Numbered from the stretch's first letter, positions 8,915-17,556 are shown. The stretch is DNA of 64,000 nucleotides from Achromobacter sp. B7 (GCF_003600685.1 NZ_CP032084.1:2728001-2792000); one strand, 5' to 3'. The notes: generated by a model from the sequence alone, not told the origin. Translations and numbers: made by a program.

Positions 8915-8974
8915 GGGTCGCTCGGCCCGGGCGAACGGGCCATCGCAAGAATCAGTGGGCAGGCGCCCGTTGAT

Positions 8975-8994
8975 GTGATCATGCGGCGTGATCA
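8975..8994. promoter_or_regulatory. Direct repeat GTGATCA upstream of the SbcD-like gene
   Basis: GTGATCA occurs at 8975-8981 and 8988-8994, 13 bp apart, in the short gap before the nuclease gene. Each copy contains the palindrome TGATCA. A possible operator; no factor can be named. Confidence 0.3.
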
Positions 8995-9045
8995 ATTTGG
9001 CATTGTGCTTTTTTGATGTGCGCCGGCTTATGCCAAAATCGCCGC

Positions 9046-10170
9046 ATGACTCATTTCCTGCATACCGCCGATTGGCAGATCGGCCGTCAGTACGGCCAAT
9101 TTGAAACCGACGACGCCGCCTTGCTGGCCGAGGCGCGTTTCGACGTGGTGGCGCGCCTCGCCGCGCTGGCCACCGAACGCGGCGTCGATGCCGTACTGGT
9201 CGCGGGCGACGTCTTCGACACGCAAGGCGTTTCCGACCGCACCATCCGCCGCCTGTTCGCCGCCATGACGGCCTATGCCGGCCCCTGGGTCATGATCGCC
9301 GGCAACCACGACGCGGCCTTGGCCGACAGCGTCTGGAGCCGCGCGGCGCAGCTGGACTGCATCCCCGCGAACGTGCACGTACCCACGCAAATCGGCGTGG
9401 TCGACCTGCCCGACATCAACGTGGCGGTGCTGGCCGCGCCGCTGACGCAACGCCATACCTACGACGACGTCACGCAGGCGTTCGATTTCCTGGATACCGA
9501 ACCTGGGCGCGTGCGCGTAGGCCTGGCGCATGGCAGCGTGGCGGGCCGCTTGCCCGACACCATCGACGCCACCAACCCCATCGCGCCTGACCGCGCCGCG
9601 CGCGCCCGCCTGGACTATCTGGCGCTGGGTGACTGGCACGGTTGTTTGGCTATCGATACCCGCACCTGGTATGCCGGCACGCCGGAACAAGACCGCTTTC
9701 GCAACAACGAGCCCGGCTACGTGCTGGACGTGCGCATCGATACACCGGGCGCCACACCCGTGGTGGAACGCGTGGCCATCGGCAAATACCGCTGGTCGGC
9801 GTGGGCCGAGACCATCAGCCTGCCGTCCGACGCGCACGCGCTGGCTGAAAAATTGTCGGCCTTGCGCGCCGAAGACGTGCTTCGCCTGGATGTGCAAGGG
9901 CACGTCAACATGGAAACCTGGGACGCGCTGCAACGCGCCATGGACCAGGCCGCCGCCCAGGTGCGCGCACTGTTGCCCGACTTGTCCGGCTTGCGGCTGG
10001 AGCCTGACCAGGCGGATTTGGCCGAGCTTGGCGCAAGTGGGTACGTGGGCGAAGTAGCCGCGCAACTACAGGCCTTGCAGGCGGACGGCGAACAAGCCGC
10101 CATTGCCGCCGAGGCCCTGCGGCTACTACTAAGATTTCAACGCGAAAGCGCCACGGGAGCCGCCAAATGA
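9046..10170 (+). CDS. SbcD/Mre11-like DNA repair exonuclease (COG0420)
   Basis: 374 aa calcineurin-like phosphoesterase. Metal-binding blocks in order: HTADWQIG (residues 6-13), LVAGDVFDTQG (about 46-55), IAGNHD (about 87-92), GLAHGS and LGDWHG. The first motif is DxQ rather than the DxH of classic SbcD, as in a recognised COG0420 subgroup. It should form a Mn-dependent nuclease with the downstream Rad50/SbcC-like ATPase, whose start overlaps its stop (ATGA). The start at 9046 is chosen because homology begins there; an ATG 11 codons upstream is also open. Confidence 0.85.
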   Translation: MTHFLHTADWQIGRQYGQFETDDAALLAEARFDVVARLAALATERGVDAVLVAGDVFDTQGVSDRTIRRLFAAMTAYAGPWVMIAGNHDAALADSVWSRAAQLDCIPANVHVPTQIGVVDLPDINVAVLAAPLTQRHTYDDVTQAFDFLDTEPGRVRVGLAHGSVAGRLPDTIDATNPIAPDRAARARLDYLALGDWHGCLAIDTRTWYAGTPEQDRFRNNEPGYVLDVRIDTPGATPVVERVAIGKYRWSAWAETISLPSDAHALAEKLSALRAEDVLRLDVQGHVNMETWDALQRAMDQAAAQVRALLPDLSGLRLEPDQADLAELGASGYVGEVAAQLQALQADGEQAAIAAEALRLLLRFQRESATGAAK

Positions 10171-12794
10171 AGCTGTCCCGTATCGCGCTTGAAGAATTTC
10201 GCAAGTTCCGCCAGCCCTTGGTTCTGGATGGGCTGCAAGACGGCTTGAACCTGTTCGTGGGTGCAAACGAGGCCGGTAAAAGCACGGTGGCGGCGGCCAT
10301 ACGGGCGGCGTTCCTGGAACGCTACAGCACCAGCAAGGTGGCCGATCTGGCGCCCCACGGCGAGTCCGGCGCGCGGCCAACCGTTGAGCTGTCGTTCGCG
10401 CATGGCGGGCATCAGTACGTGCTGAAAAAGCAGTTCCTGTCGCGTGCGCGCTGTGAATTGCTGATCGACGATGGGGCTCAGCGCCTGGATGGCGAAGAGG
10501 CCGAAAACGCCCTGGCGGCGCTGCTGGGGTTTGAGCTGCCGGGCAGGGGACAAAGCAAGCCGGATCTGGCCGGCATCCCCGGTTTGCTGTGGATACAGCA
10601 AGGAGACGGCCACAACCTGCAAGCCGCCGCGTCTTACGCCGGCACGCATCTGCGCGACGCCTTGACGCAACTGTCAGGCGAGCTGACGGCCACGGATGGC
10701 GACCGCCTGTTTGAACGCGTGTCGGCGGAACGCGCCGCCTTGCTGGACGCGCGCAATGGTCGCCCCAAGGGCATTTATAAAGAGGCCGAGGACGCGTTGG
10801 CGCGCGCCACGTCCGAGCGCGACGACTGCGCCCAGGCCATGGCGCAACTGAACGCCGATGTCGACCGCCTGGCCAGCCTGCGCCGCGATCACGAGCGCGC
10901 CCAGGCCACTGAACCCTGGAAGGACTTTGAAGCGCGCGCCACTGACGCGCGCGCCCGGCTGGCCGCGGCGGCAAAACAGCGCGAAGCGCTGGAAGGCCTG
11001 CGCCGCGAGCAGGCCCAGGCGGTGCAAACGCTGGCCTTGCTGCAAGACCAGGTGCGGCGTGACCAACAAGACGAAGCCGACCATCACGCGCTGGTCAAGG
11101 AAGCCCAGGCCGCGCGCGCCCGCGTCGATGCCGCCCAGGCGCCGCTTGTGCGGGCGCAGCAGCAACAGCAGGCGCACGCCGCCGCGCTGGATGCGGCCCG
11201 CCTGCGCGTGGCGGCGGTTCAAGCCGTGGCTGATCGGCGCGACCTGGAGCATCAGCTTGGCCAATTGAACGCCGAAATCGAGCGGCTGGACGACGCACTA
11301 CGCGCCGTAACCACCCTGATCGAACAAGGCTCGACGCTGAAGACCGAGGCGTTGCGCATTGAGATTGCCGATGGCGATATCGACGCGCTGCGCAAAGCCG
11401 AACGTGAACTGGCCAACCTGCAACTGCGCCAGCAAGCGGTGGCGACGCGTTTGTCGTACCAGCTGGAAGCCGGGCGTGAGGCCAGCATGGACGGCCGCGC
11501 CATCAGCGGCGCGGGGCAGGTGCTGCTGACGGCTGCCGCTGACATCGATCTGCCCGGTGTGGGCAGTTTCCGCATCGAGCCGGGCGGCCAGGATCTGCCG
11601 GCGCTTCAGCGTGAGCTTGGCGGGCTGCAATCCGCCTGGAATGGTTTACTGGAACGTCTGGGCGTGGCAACGCTGGCCGATGCCGAGCAGCGCCACGCGC
11701 GCTATACGGCCTTGCAGCGCGAGCTTGACGGCATGCGCAAGACGCTGGCCATCCACGCGCCCAAGGGGCTGGATGTATTGCGTGGGCAGCGTGACGAGGC
11801 CCTGGCTCGCCGCGTGGCGTTGCAAGAGCGGCTGGCCAAGTTGCCGGCGGTGGCGGGCACCGGTCAAGACGATCTGCCTGCCGCGACCCAGGCGCTGCGC
11901 GACGCGACAGCGGTGGTCGCGCAGGCGGACGCGTCGTTGGCGGCGGCGCAACGCGCGCTGGACGCCGACCTGGCACGCGCGCAATTGCTGGAAGGGCAGG
12001 CCGCCGCGCGCGCCACCGATATGCAGTCGGCCGAGCGCGCCGAACAGCGTCAAGCGCGTGCCGGCCGTCTGGCTGAAGCGCGCAGCGCGCACGACGACCT
12101 GGACCGCCGGGTGCGCGAGGCCCAGGCCGCCTTGGCGGACCACCGGCCCGAGTTGGCCGAGCAAGACGTACAACGCTATGAAAAATCGGCGGCCATCGAA
12201 CGCGACGCGCAGCACAAGCGTCACGGCGACATTCTTCAGTTGCAGGGCAAGCTGGATCAGGCGGGCGCGCAGGGGCTGGGCGAACGCTTGTCGGAAGCCA
12301 CCGCCGCATGCGAACGGCTGGCGCGTCGGCGCGATGAATTGGCACGCCGCGCCGCTGCGCTGGACCTGCTGCAAAAACTGCTGACCGACAAGCGTGCTGC
12401 GGCCACGCAACGTTTGCAGGCGCCCCTGGCTCGCCGCCTGAACCATTATCTGGCGCTGCTGTTTCCAGACGCGGCGTTGCGCTTGGACGACGCGTTGCTG
12501 CCCACGGCGCTACGCCGAGAGCAGGGCGAAGACCTGCTGGATGCGCTAAGTTTCGGCACGCGCGAGCAGCTGGGCATTCTGGCGCGATTCGCCTATGCGG
12601 ACTTGCTTCGCGAAGCCGGTCGGCCCACCTTGCTGTTGCTGGATGACGCGCTGGTGCACACCGACGACGCCCGCCGCGATTTCATGAAGCGCGCCTTGTT
12701 CGATGCGGCCACCCGCCATCAGATCCTGATGTTCACCTGCCACGGCGAGGCCTGGCGCGACATGGGGGTGGAGCAGCGGCGCATCGGCGCCTGA
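10167..12794 (+). CDS. SbcC/Rad50/YhaN-like SMC ATPase
   Basis: 875 aa. An N-terminal Walker A GANEAGKST (about residues 34-42) and a C-terminal ABC signature-like LSFGTREQLGILARFAYADLL followed by Walker B LLLLDDALVHTDD enclose a long Ala/Arg/Gln-rich coiled coil (about 200-780), the layout of Rad50/SbcC. The GxNEAGKS motif and SxGTxEQL signature are closer to YhaN than to SbcC. I see no Zn-hook CxxC in the coiled coil, another YhaN-type trait. Translationally coupled to the nuclease gene. Likely role: DNA end or hairpin processing. Confidence 0.87.
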   Translation: MKLSRIALEEFRKFRQPLVLDGLQDGLNLFVGANEAGKSTVAAAIRAAFLERYSTSKVADLAPHGESGARPTVELSFAHGGHQYVLKKQFLSRARCELLIDDGAQRLDGEEAENALAALLGFELPGRGQSKPDLAGIPGLLWIQQGDGHNLQAAASYAGTHLRDALTQLSGELTATDGDRLFERVSAERAALLDARNGRPKGIYKEAEDALARATSERDDCAQAMAQLNADVDRLASLRRDHERAQATEPWKDFEARATDARARLAAAAKQREALEGLRREQAQAVQTLALLQDQVRRDQQDEADHHALVKEAQAARARVDAAQAPLVRAQQQQQAHAAALDAARLRVAAVQAVADRRDLEHQLGQLNAEIERLDDALRAVTTLIEQGSTLKTEALRIEIADGDIDALRKAERELANLQLRQQAVATRLSYQLEAGREASMDGRAISGAGQVLLTAAADIDLPGVGSFRIEPGGQDLPALQRELGGLQSAWNGLLERLGVATLADAEQRHARYTALQRELDGMRKTLAIHAPKGLDVLRGQRDEALARRVALQERLAKLPAVAGTGQDDLPAATQALRDATAVVAQADASLAAAQRALDADLARAQLLEGQAAARATDMQSAERAEQRQARAGRLAEARSAHDDLDRRVREAQAALADHRPELAEQDVQRYEKSAAIERDAQHKRHGDILQLQGKLDQAGAQGLGERLSEATAACERLARRRDELARRAAALDLLQKLLTDKRAAATQRLQAPLARRLNHYLALLFPDAALRLDDALLPTALRREQGEDLLDALSFGTREQLGILARFAYADLLREAGRPTLLLLDDALVHTDDARRDFMKRALFDAATRHQILMFTCHGEAWRDMGVEQRRIGA

Positions 12795-13661
12795 GGGGGG
12801 CGATCCAGGAACCGGCGTCTTTGGGGGGGGTATTGGGACAGGCTTGCGTCGCGCGCGCCTATTGACGGCAAAAGCAACGGTCGGTAGCCTGCGCGAATGC
12901 CTGCCTTCAAGCCGTCCTTCGAAACCCTTGTCGGTGCCTCTGCCGTGGCGACTGCCGCTGCCGTCGCGCACGCCAGCATGGGTTGGCGCAGGAAGCATGG
13001 GGCAGGCCGCGGATATTCCCGCGCGCGGTTTCCCGTATCGTCACCGGCTGTCTCGTCGCTGGGTGCTTCGTCGTCGGCTGCTTCGTCGCTGGCTGCTTCG
13101 TCGCTGACTATCTCGTCGCCGGCTGTTCCGTCGTCCGCCATTTCGTCGCCTGCTATTTCGTCGCCTGCTACTTCGGCGACCGCTTTTCCTCTCTTTTCTT
13201 CCGTCATTTCCCCCGTCGTTCCGCCTGTCATTTCGGCTGTCATTTCGCCGGTCGTCTCAGCGGTCGTTCGCGCGGTAGTTTCGCCGCCGGTATTCCCGCC
13301 TGCCTCGCCGCCCGTCGGCGTGGTCCGGGCCGCGAACCCGCCAGCCGTGGTCGTGTTCGGCTGATTGCCGATCCGCCATTCCCGGCTCCAGTTCTCAATC
13401 ATCGTCAGTCCATCCGTACGCTTGATGCGTGCGCGAGTCGGCCGCGTACGTCGCGGTTGACCCGCGCGTGGCCGATTTGGCCAAGCTAGCGGCCGTAGCG
13501 ATCGCGATCCCGATCGCACGCGAGTGCGACAGGTGATGGCCATGGCAATTGCCATCGCCTCGCCATCGCCCCGCCATCGCATCGCATCGCAACGCCATCG
13601 CCAAGCGATACACGGAAGGACTGCCGGTCTGGAGCCTGTGCTTACCTTGACAGGTGTAAAC
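12795..13661. repeat. 867-bp gene-poor stretch of degenerate tandem repeats
   Basis: No convincing gene. Bases about 13038-13190 hold degenerate 15-bp units centred on TTCGTCGCCTGC. Bases about 13198-13320 hold a second block with 12-bp periodicity centred on CCGTCATTTCG. Bases 13535-13605 are dominated by GCCATCGC words, and 13542-13555 is a perfect 14-bp palindrome. Open frames on both strands translate to low-complexity Ser/Ala/Val or Asp/Glu/Ala strings set by the repeats. The right end is the leader of the EamA gene. Non-coding or decayed sequence is the simplest reading. Confidence 0.65.
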
Positions 13662-13666
13662 ATGTC
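13649..13666. promoter_or_regulatory. Imperfect palindrome over the EamA start codon
   Basis: GACAGGTGTAAACATGTC matches its own reverse complement at 14 of 18 positions and includes both the AGGTG ribosome site and the ATG of the transporter gene. A repressor bound here would block expression directly. The factor is unknown. Confidence 0.35.
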
Positions 13667-14543
13667 TCTGAATCGAAATACCTGGGCCGCCTACGGCTCC
13701 ACAACCTTGTTCGTGCTGCTGTGGAGCGGCGGCGCGATCTTCGCCAAATGGGGGCTGTCGCACGCGTCGGCCTTTGCCTTCCTGTTGCTGCGCTTTGTGC
13801 TGGCCTTATCCGTGTTGGGGCTGGTGGCGTGGCGGCGCAAACGATGGTTGCCCGCGCCGGGCACGCGCGGCAGCGTCGCGGCAACGGGCCTGCTGCTGAT
13901 CGGTGTTTATTCCATCTGCTATCTGCTGGCGCTGGACCACGGCATCACGCCGGGGGTACTGGCCACGTTGCTGGGTGCGCAACCCATCCTGACCTTGGCG
14001 GTCATGGAGCGGCGCTTTGACAAGGCCCGCATCGCGGGGCTGCTGCTGGCCTTGGCCGGGCTGGTAATGGTGGTGTACCAGAGCATCGGCATGGCGCGCT
14101 TTTCCGTGGCGGGCATGGGCTTCGCGTTCGCGGCGCTGGGCAGCATGACGCTGGGCGCCATGCTGCAAAAGCGCATCGAGCAGCCGCCGCTGGACGTCAT
14201 GCCGTTGCAGTACGCGGTAAGCCTGGCGCTGTGCCTGCTGTTTGCCCCGTTCCAGCCGCTGACGGCGCAATGGAGCATCGGGCTGATCCTGCCGCTGCTG
14301 TGGATGGGCCTGGTGATTTCGGTGGGCGCGACGCTTCTGTTCTATCGCCTGATCCAGGCCGGCAACCTGGTGAACGTCACCAGCCTGTTCTATCTGGTGC
14401 CGGCAGGCACGGCTGCGCTGGACTATCTGGTGCTGGGCAACCGCCTGTCGGCGTTGAGCCTTGCCGGCATGGGGGCAATCTTGCTGGGGCTGATGCTGGT
14501 GCTGCGGCATCCGGCCCCAAACATCAGGCCAGCGCGACGCTAA
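13662..14543 (+). CDS. EamA/DMT-family transporter
   Basis: 293 aa with ten predicted membrane helices in two EamA repeats (SGGAIFAKWGLSHASAFAFLLLRFVLAL in the first, LFYRLIQAGNLVNVTSLFYLVPAGTAALDYLVLG in the second). Drug/metabolite transporters of this type export amino acids or metabolites. AGGTG lies 5 nt before the chosen ATG. The frame is open further upstream through GCCATCGC repeats, which are not credible protein. The 3' end overlaps the convergent hexapeptide-repeat gene by 20 bp. Substrate unknown. Confidence 0.88.
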   Translation: MSLNRNTWAAYGSTTLFVLLWSGGAIFAKWGLSHASAFAFLLLRFVLALSVLGLVAWRRKRWLPAPGTRGSVAATGLLLIGVYSICYLLALDHGITPGVLATLLGAQPILTLAVMERRFDKARIAGLLLALAGLVMVVYQSIGMARFSVAGMGFAFAALGSMTLGAMLQKRIEQPPLDVMPLQYAVSLALCLLFAPFQPLTAQWSIGLILPLLWMGLVISVGATLLFYRLIQAGNLVNVTSLFYLVPAGTAALDYLVLGNRLSALSLAGMGAILLGLMLVLRHPAPNIRPARR

Positions 14544-15615
14544 CCGGACGGGAGCGGGGAGGGGCGGATGCGATGGAACCTGCAATGGAACCTGCACCCG
14601 TCCCCGCGACCGTCCCGGCGACGGCGGACCCCGCAACGGAACCCGCACCCGTCCCGGCGACGGAATCCGCAGCCGGCGCCGCCACAGTTCCGACACCGCC
14701 ATCGGCGCCCACGCTGGCGGCCACCTCCGCCTCGTCCACGCCACCCCCGGCATCCTGCCCGGCCCAGTAGCCGCTGACCAACTGCGCGGGCCGTTCCTTG
14801 GCCACGACGCGGGCGCATACCGACCAGGCATCCAGTCGGACGCTCAGGCCCGCGTAGACCCCGTGGCCGTCGCCGGCCTGGATGACGCCGTCCGCGCGCA
14901 CGCCTTCACCGGCGCGGATGGAGCCGTCGGCGCGGATGTCTGCGCCGGCGATCATGCCCCAGCCCGAGGCCAGGTGGTCGCCGCAGTGAATGGCCCCGCC
15001 CGCCTGAATGCCCGAGGTGGCGTTGATGGCGTGGTCGGCGCGTACATCGCCGCCCGCCTTGATTCCCTGACCACATTGGATGGCGCCTTGCGCGCGCACG
15101 TCCTGGCCGGCGTGCAAGTGGCCGGTGACGGCCAGGTCCTGGCCCGCGCAGATGTCCCATTTGGCGCGCACGTTGCCACGGCATTCCAGGCGCGAGGCGG
15201 ATTCGATGCCCCAGTCGGCGCTGATGTCGCCGCCCGCGTGGATCTCGCCACTGCTTGCGATATTGGCGGCGGCCGTGATGTTTTCGCCCGCCATGATGGT
15301 TTCTCCGGCGCGGATGCCGCCGCCCGTGATGATGCTGCGCCCGGCGCGCACCACCGTGTCCACATTGATGCCCATGCGAATTTCCAGCGTGCCCGCGAAG
15401 ACGATGGCGCTGGCATCAAGCGAGTCCAGCCTGAGCACGGCATCGGTCGGGCCAAACTGATCCAGCAGCCAGTTGGCGTCGCTGATGCGGCCATCGGCGA
15501 CCAGGGCGTCAAGCACGGCCTGGTAATCCCCCTGGCCGTTGTGATCGCGGATAAACCACTTGTAGCCGCCCGCGCAGGGGTTCTTGGCTTTGACGAATTT
15601 TTTGGTGAGTTGCAT
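14524..15615 (-). CDS. Hexapeptide-repeat (beta-helix) protein of unknown function
   Basis: 363 aa. Residues 1-70 form a compact N-terminal domain (KNPCAGGYKWFIRDHNG, YQAVLDALVADGRISDANWLL). Residues about 75-248 are about 29 consecutive hexads of pattern x-x-(I/L/V)-x-(A/C)-(G/D), for example GGIRAG, GEIHAG, GDISAD, QDVRAQ, GAIQCG, QGIKAG, GSIRAG, which predicts a long parallel beta-helix. Three turns place Cys at the A position. Residues about 300-355 are a Gly/Ala/Val-Ser linker (SVAGTGAGSVAGS type). No signal peptide and no membrane segment. The pattern recalls bactofilins and LpxA-like acyltransferases, but no catalytic His motif is seen. Start MQLTKKF at 15613-15615. Confidence 0.8.
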   Translation of the reverse strand: MQLTKKFVKAKNPCAGGYKWFIRDHNGQGDYQAVLDALVADGRISDANWLLDQFGPTDAVLRLDSLDASAIVFAGTLEIRMGINVDTVVRAGRSIITGGGIRAGETIMAGENITAAANIASSGEIHAGGDISADWGIESASRLECRGNVRAKWDICAGQDLAVTGHLHAGQDVRAQGAIQCGQGIKAGGDVRADHAINATSGIQAGGAIHCGDHLASGWGMIAGADIRADGSIRAGEGVRADGVIQAGDGHGVYAGLSVRLDAWSVCARVVAKERPAQLVSGYWAGQDAGGGVDEAEVAASVGADGGVGTVAAPAADSVAGTGAGSVAGSAVAGTVAGTGAGSIAGSIASAPPRSRPVSVALA

Positions 15616-16013
15616 GGCGCTGGATGAAGATCTATGCGTGGCCGGGCCGCCCGCCAAGAGGCAAGCGACGAAGATTCATGAGACGAGCGTTGCGCCCGGC
15701 CACGCGGCAGGGCGTACGCCGGCGCGCGCCACGGCATCGGCACGGATGTGCAAAGCCGCCGGCGGCAGGCCGGAATCAAAAATTGGGATAGCGGGAAAGC
15801 CGGGGAATCAGCCGGGCTTGGAGCGCGCGTAGGCGGAACGCGCGGCGACTTCCTGCGAGCTCAACAAAGTCGAGCGCAGGGCGCAGAGAACGCAGGCAGC
15901 GGGAGGGAGGGGAGAAAAATTGGATCGCACGGGGGCAGATGCTAACACCCGGGCATCGCTAGTCAAGTCGGCAAGCTGTCCCCGAAACCGGGGGCAGCTT
16001 GCCGCGCGGGCGA
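15616..16013. other. Intergenic region, no gene seen
   Basis: 398 bp between two minus-strand genes. It should contain the promoter of the hexapeptide-repeat gene and, at its right end, the terminator hairpin of the Bug receptor gene. Purine-rich runs (GGGAGGGAGGGGAGAAAAA near 15900) stand out. No open frame with plausible protein was found. Confidence 0.5.
15969..16004 (-). terminator. Hairpin after the Bug receptor gene
   Basis: Arms CGGCAAGCTG (15969-15978) and CAGCTTGCCG (15995-16004) continue inward through CCCC/GGGG around a GAAAC loop. It lies 10 bp past the stop of the minus-strand receptor gene. There is no clear T-run, so intrinsic termination is likely but not certain. Confidence 0.6.
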
Positions 16014-17000
16014 TCAGTTCGTCGAAACGATATTGCGTTCCTTGGCGATGCGCTGGCGCAGTTCCAGTTCACGCTTGATCTGGTCGGCGTATTGGGCGGG
16101 AGTATTGCCGTCCACCAACGATCCGCCATCGGCCAGGCGCTGGACAATCTTCGGGTCTTGCAGCGCCTTCACGGCCGCCGCGTGCACGCGCTCGACCACG
16201 GCCGGCGGCGTGCCGGCCGGGGCCACCAGCCCGTACCAGGCCATGTTGTCCATTTCTGGCAGGCCGCCTTCCTTGAACGTCGGCACATCGGGCAGCGCGG
16301 GTAGGCGCTTGGGGGCGGCCACGGCCAGCGCGCGCAGCTTGCCCGCCTGGATGTGCGGCATCGAAGACGGCAGGTTGTCGAACTGGGCGTTGACTTGGCC
16401 GGCGATGACGTCGTTCAGCGCCGGACCCGAGCCGCGATAGGGCACGTGCACCATATCTGTCTTGGTCAGCGACTTGAACAGTTCGCCGTCCAGATGGCCG
16501 ATGCCGCCCGCGCCGGACGATGCGTAGCTGTACTTGCCCGGGTTGGCCTTGAGCAGGGTGATGAATTCAGCCAGCGTCTTGGCGGGCACCGCCGGGTTCA
16601 CCGTCAGCACGTTCGGCACGTTCACCAGGTTGGTGATCGGCGTGAAGTCCTTGAGCGGGTTGTAGGGGTTTTTCGGGTTGGTGGCCGGGTTGGTGGCCAT
16701 CGTGCTGACGGTGGCCACACCCAGCGTGTAGCCGTCCGGGGCCGAACGCACCAGCGCGTCGGCGCCGATCGAGCCGCCGCCGCCGCCCCGGTTTTCCACC
16801 ACGACAGCCTGGCCCAGTTCGCGGCCCAGGCCTTCGGCAACGATGCGCGCCACGATGTCGGTGGTGCCGCCAGCGGCAAAAGGCACGATCAGGCGGATGG
16901 GTTTGTTGGGGTAGGGGTCGGCGGCCAGGGCCGACGAACTAAAGCAGACGCCTGCAATGGCGGCGGCCAGGACGGCCTTGGCATGAGACAGCACGGTCAA
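16014..17000 (-). CDS. Bug-family (tripartite tricarboxylate) extracytoplasmic solute receptor
   Basis: About 328 aa. Motifs: YPNKPIRLIVPFAAGGTTDIVARIVAEGL, VVENRGGGGGSIGADALVRSAPDGYTL, VPYRGSGPALNDVIAGQVNAQFD and LPDVPTFKEGG, all typical of Bug/TctC receptors for carboxylates and related ligands. No ATG fits. The best start is TTG at 16998-17000, 6 nt after GGAGA, giving a signal peptide ending SSSALA-ADPYP. A GTG two codons in is the alternative. TctA/TctB membrane partners are absent nearby, as is common for Bug orphans. Confidence 0.88.
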   Translation of the reverse strand: MTVLSHAKAVLAAAIAGVCFSSSALAADPYPNKPIRLIVPFAAGGTTDIVARIVAEGLGRELGQAVVVENRGGGGGSIGADALVRSAPDGYTLGVATVSTMATNPATNPKNPYNPLKDFTPITNLVNVPNVLTVNPAVPAKTLAEFITLLKANPGKYSYASSGAGGIGHLDGELFKSLTKTDMVHVPYRGSGPALNDVIAGQVNAQFDNLPSSMPHIQAGKLRALAVAAPKRLPALPDVPTFKEGGLPEMDNMAWYGLVAPAGTPPAVVERVHAAAVKALQDPKIVQRLADGGSLVDGNTPAQYADQIKRELELRQRIAKERNIVSTN

Positions 17001-17556
17001 GAGTCTTCTCCATATTGTTGTTCCGAGCCGACCGGCTTCTTGGGCCGGCGTCGGTGAAGCGTGCCTTGCCTGGATGCTGGCTTGGTCGATGCTTCGTGGG
17101 CGCAATTCCACACAGGAATCCCCCTACGGTCAACTCAGGATTCACCCTGTAGGGCCCGAAAACTTTTTTTGGCCCCTTTGACATTGCCGGAACATGCCGG
17201 CAATTCGGCGAAAATCCCAAGCCTGACAACAACATGAACGTTTTCATCCCGTTTTTCAATGCGCAATGATTGCGCAGTCATCGTGCCGTCATTAGCCGGG
17301 TAAATGCATAAAGTTCTGCATAACTTACAAGAATCTGATATTTTTCGGGGGAGATTCTTGGCCTGTCCTGCAAGAAAGCTATTGCGTTTGTTTCTGTCTG
17401 CGCCGTTCAATGGGGCGTTGGTTGATGTCCCCGCGGGGCAACGTGTAGTGCAGCGACGCACCGGGCCAGGGTTCCGTCCGTCTTTCAATCCCCGGTCTGT
17501 TTCGTCTTTCGCTGCCACGTGCTGGCGGGAGGGGGCCCGGACATTCTCGGAACGCC
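17001..17556. promoter_or_regulatory. Divergent regulatory region with three dyads before the Mrp operon
   Basis: 556 bp without a gene. Three inverted repeats stand out: ATTGCCGG/CCGGCAAT with a 6-bp spacer (17183-17204); a 17-bp palindrome with arms TGCGCAAT and ATTGCGCA around one base (17260-17276); and CAAGAATCT/AGATTCTTG with a 15-bp spacer (17328-17360). Bases 17300-17345 are AT-rich, with TGCATAA twice (17305-17311, 17317-17323), and are the likely promoter of the Mrp operon. The leader from there to the mrpA ATG is about 200 bp. Confidence 0.5.
17105..17133 (-). promoter_or_regulatory. Candidate sigma-70 promoter of the Bug receptor gene
   Basis: On the minus strand TTGACC (17133-17128), a 17-bp spacer and TGGAAT (17110-17105) make a fair -35/-10 pair about 105 bp upstream of the proposed TTG start. 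Confidence 0.4.

Noticed and set aside
8971..8994. FNR/Anr box (TTGAT-N4-ATCAA) before the SbcD-like gene
   Set aside because: TTGAT and ATCA words are present, but the spacing is 3 or 13, not 4; reported only as a direct repeat.
12719..13663. A 314-codon minus-strand frame with Asp/Glu/Ala repeats, and a plus-strand Ser/Ala/Val frame at 12897-13364
   Set aside because: Both arise from stop-free 12- and 15-bp repeats; no ribosome site or homology, and the two frames overlap on opposite strands.
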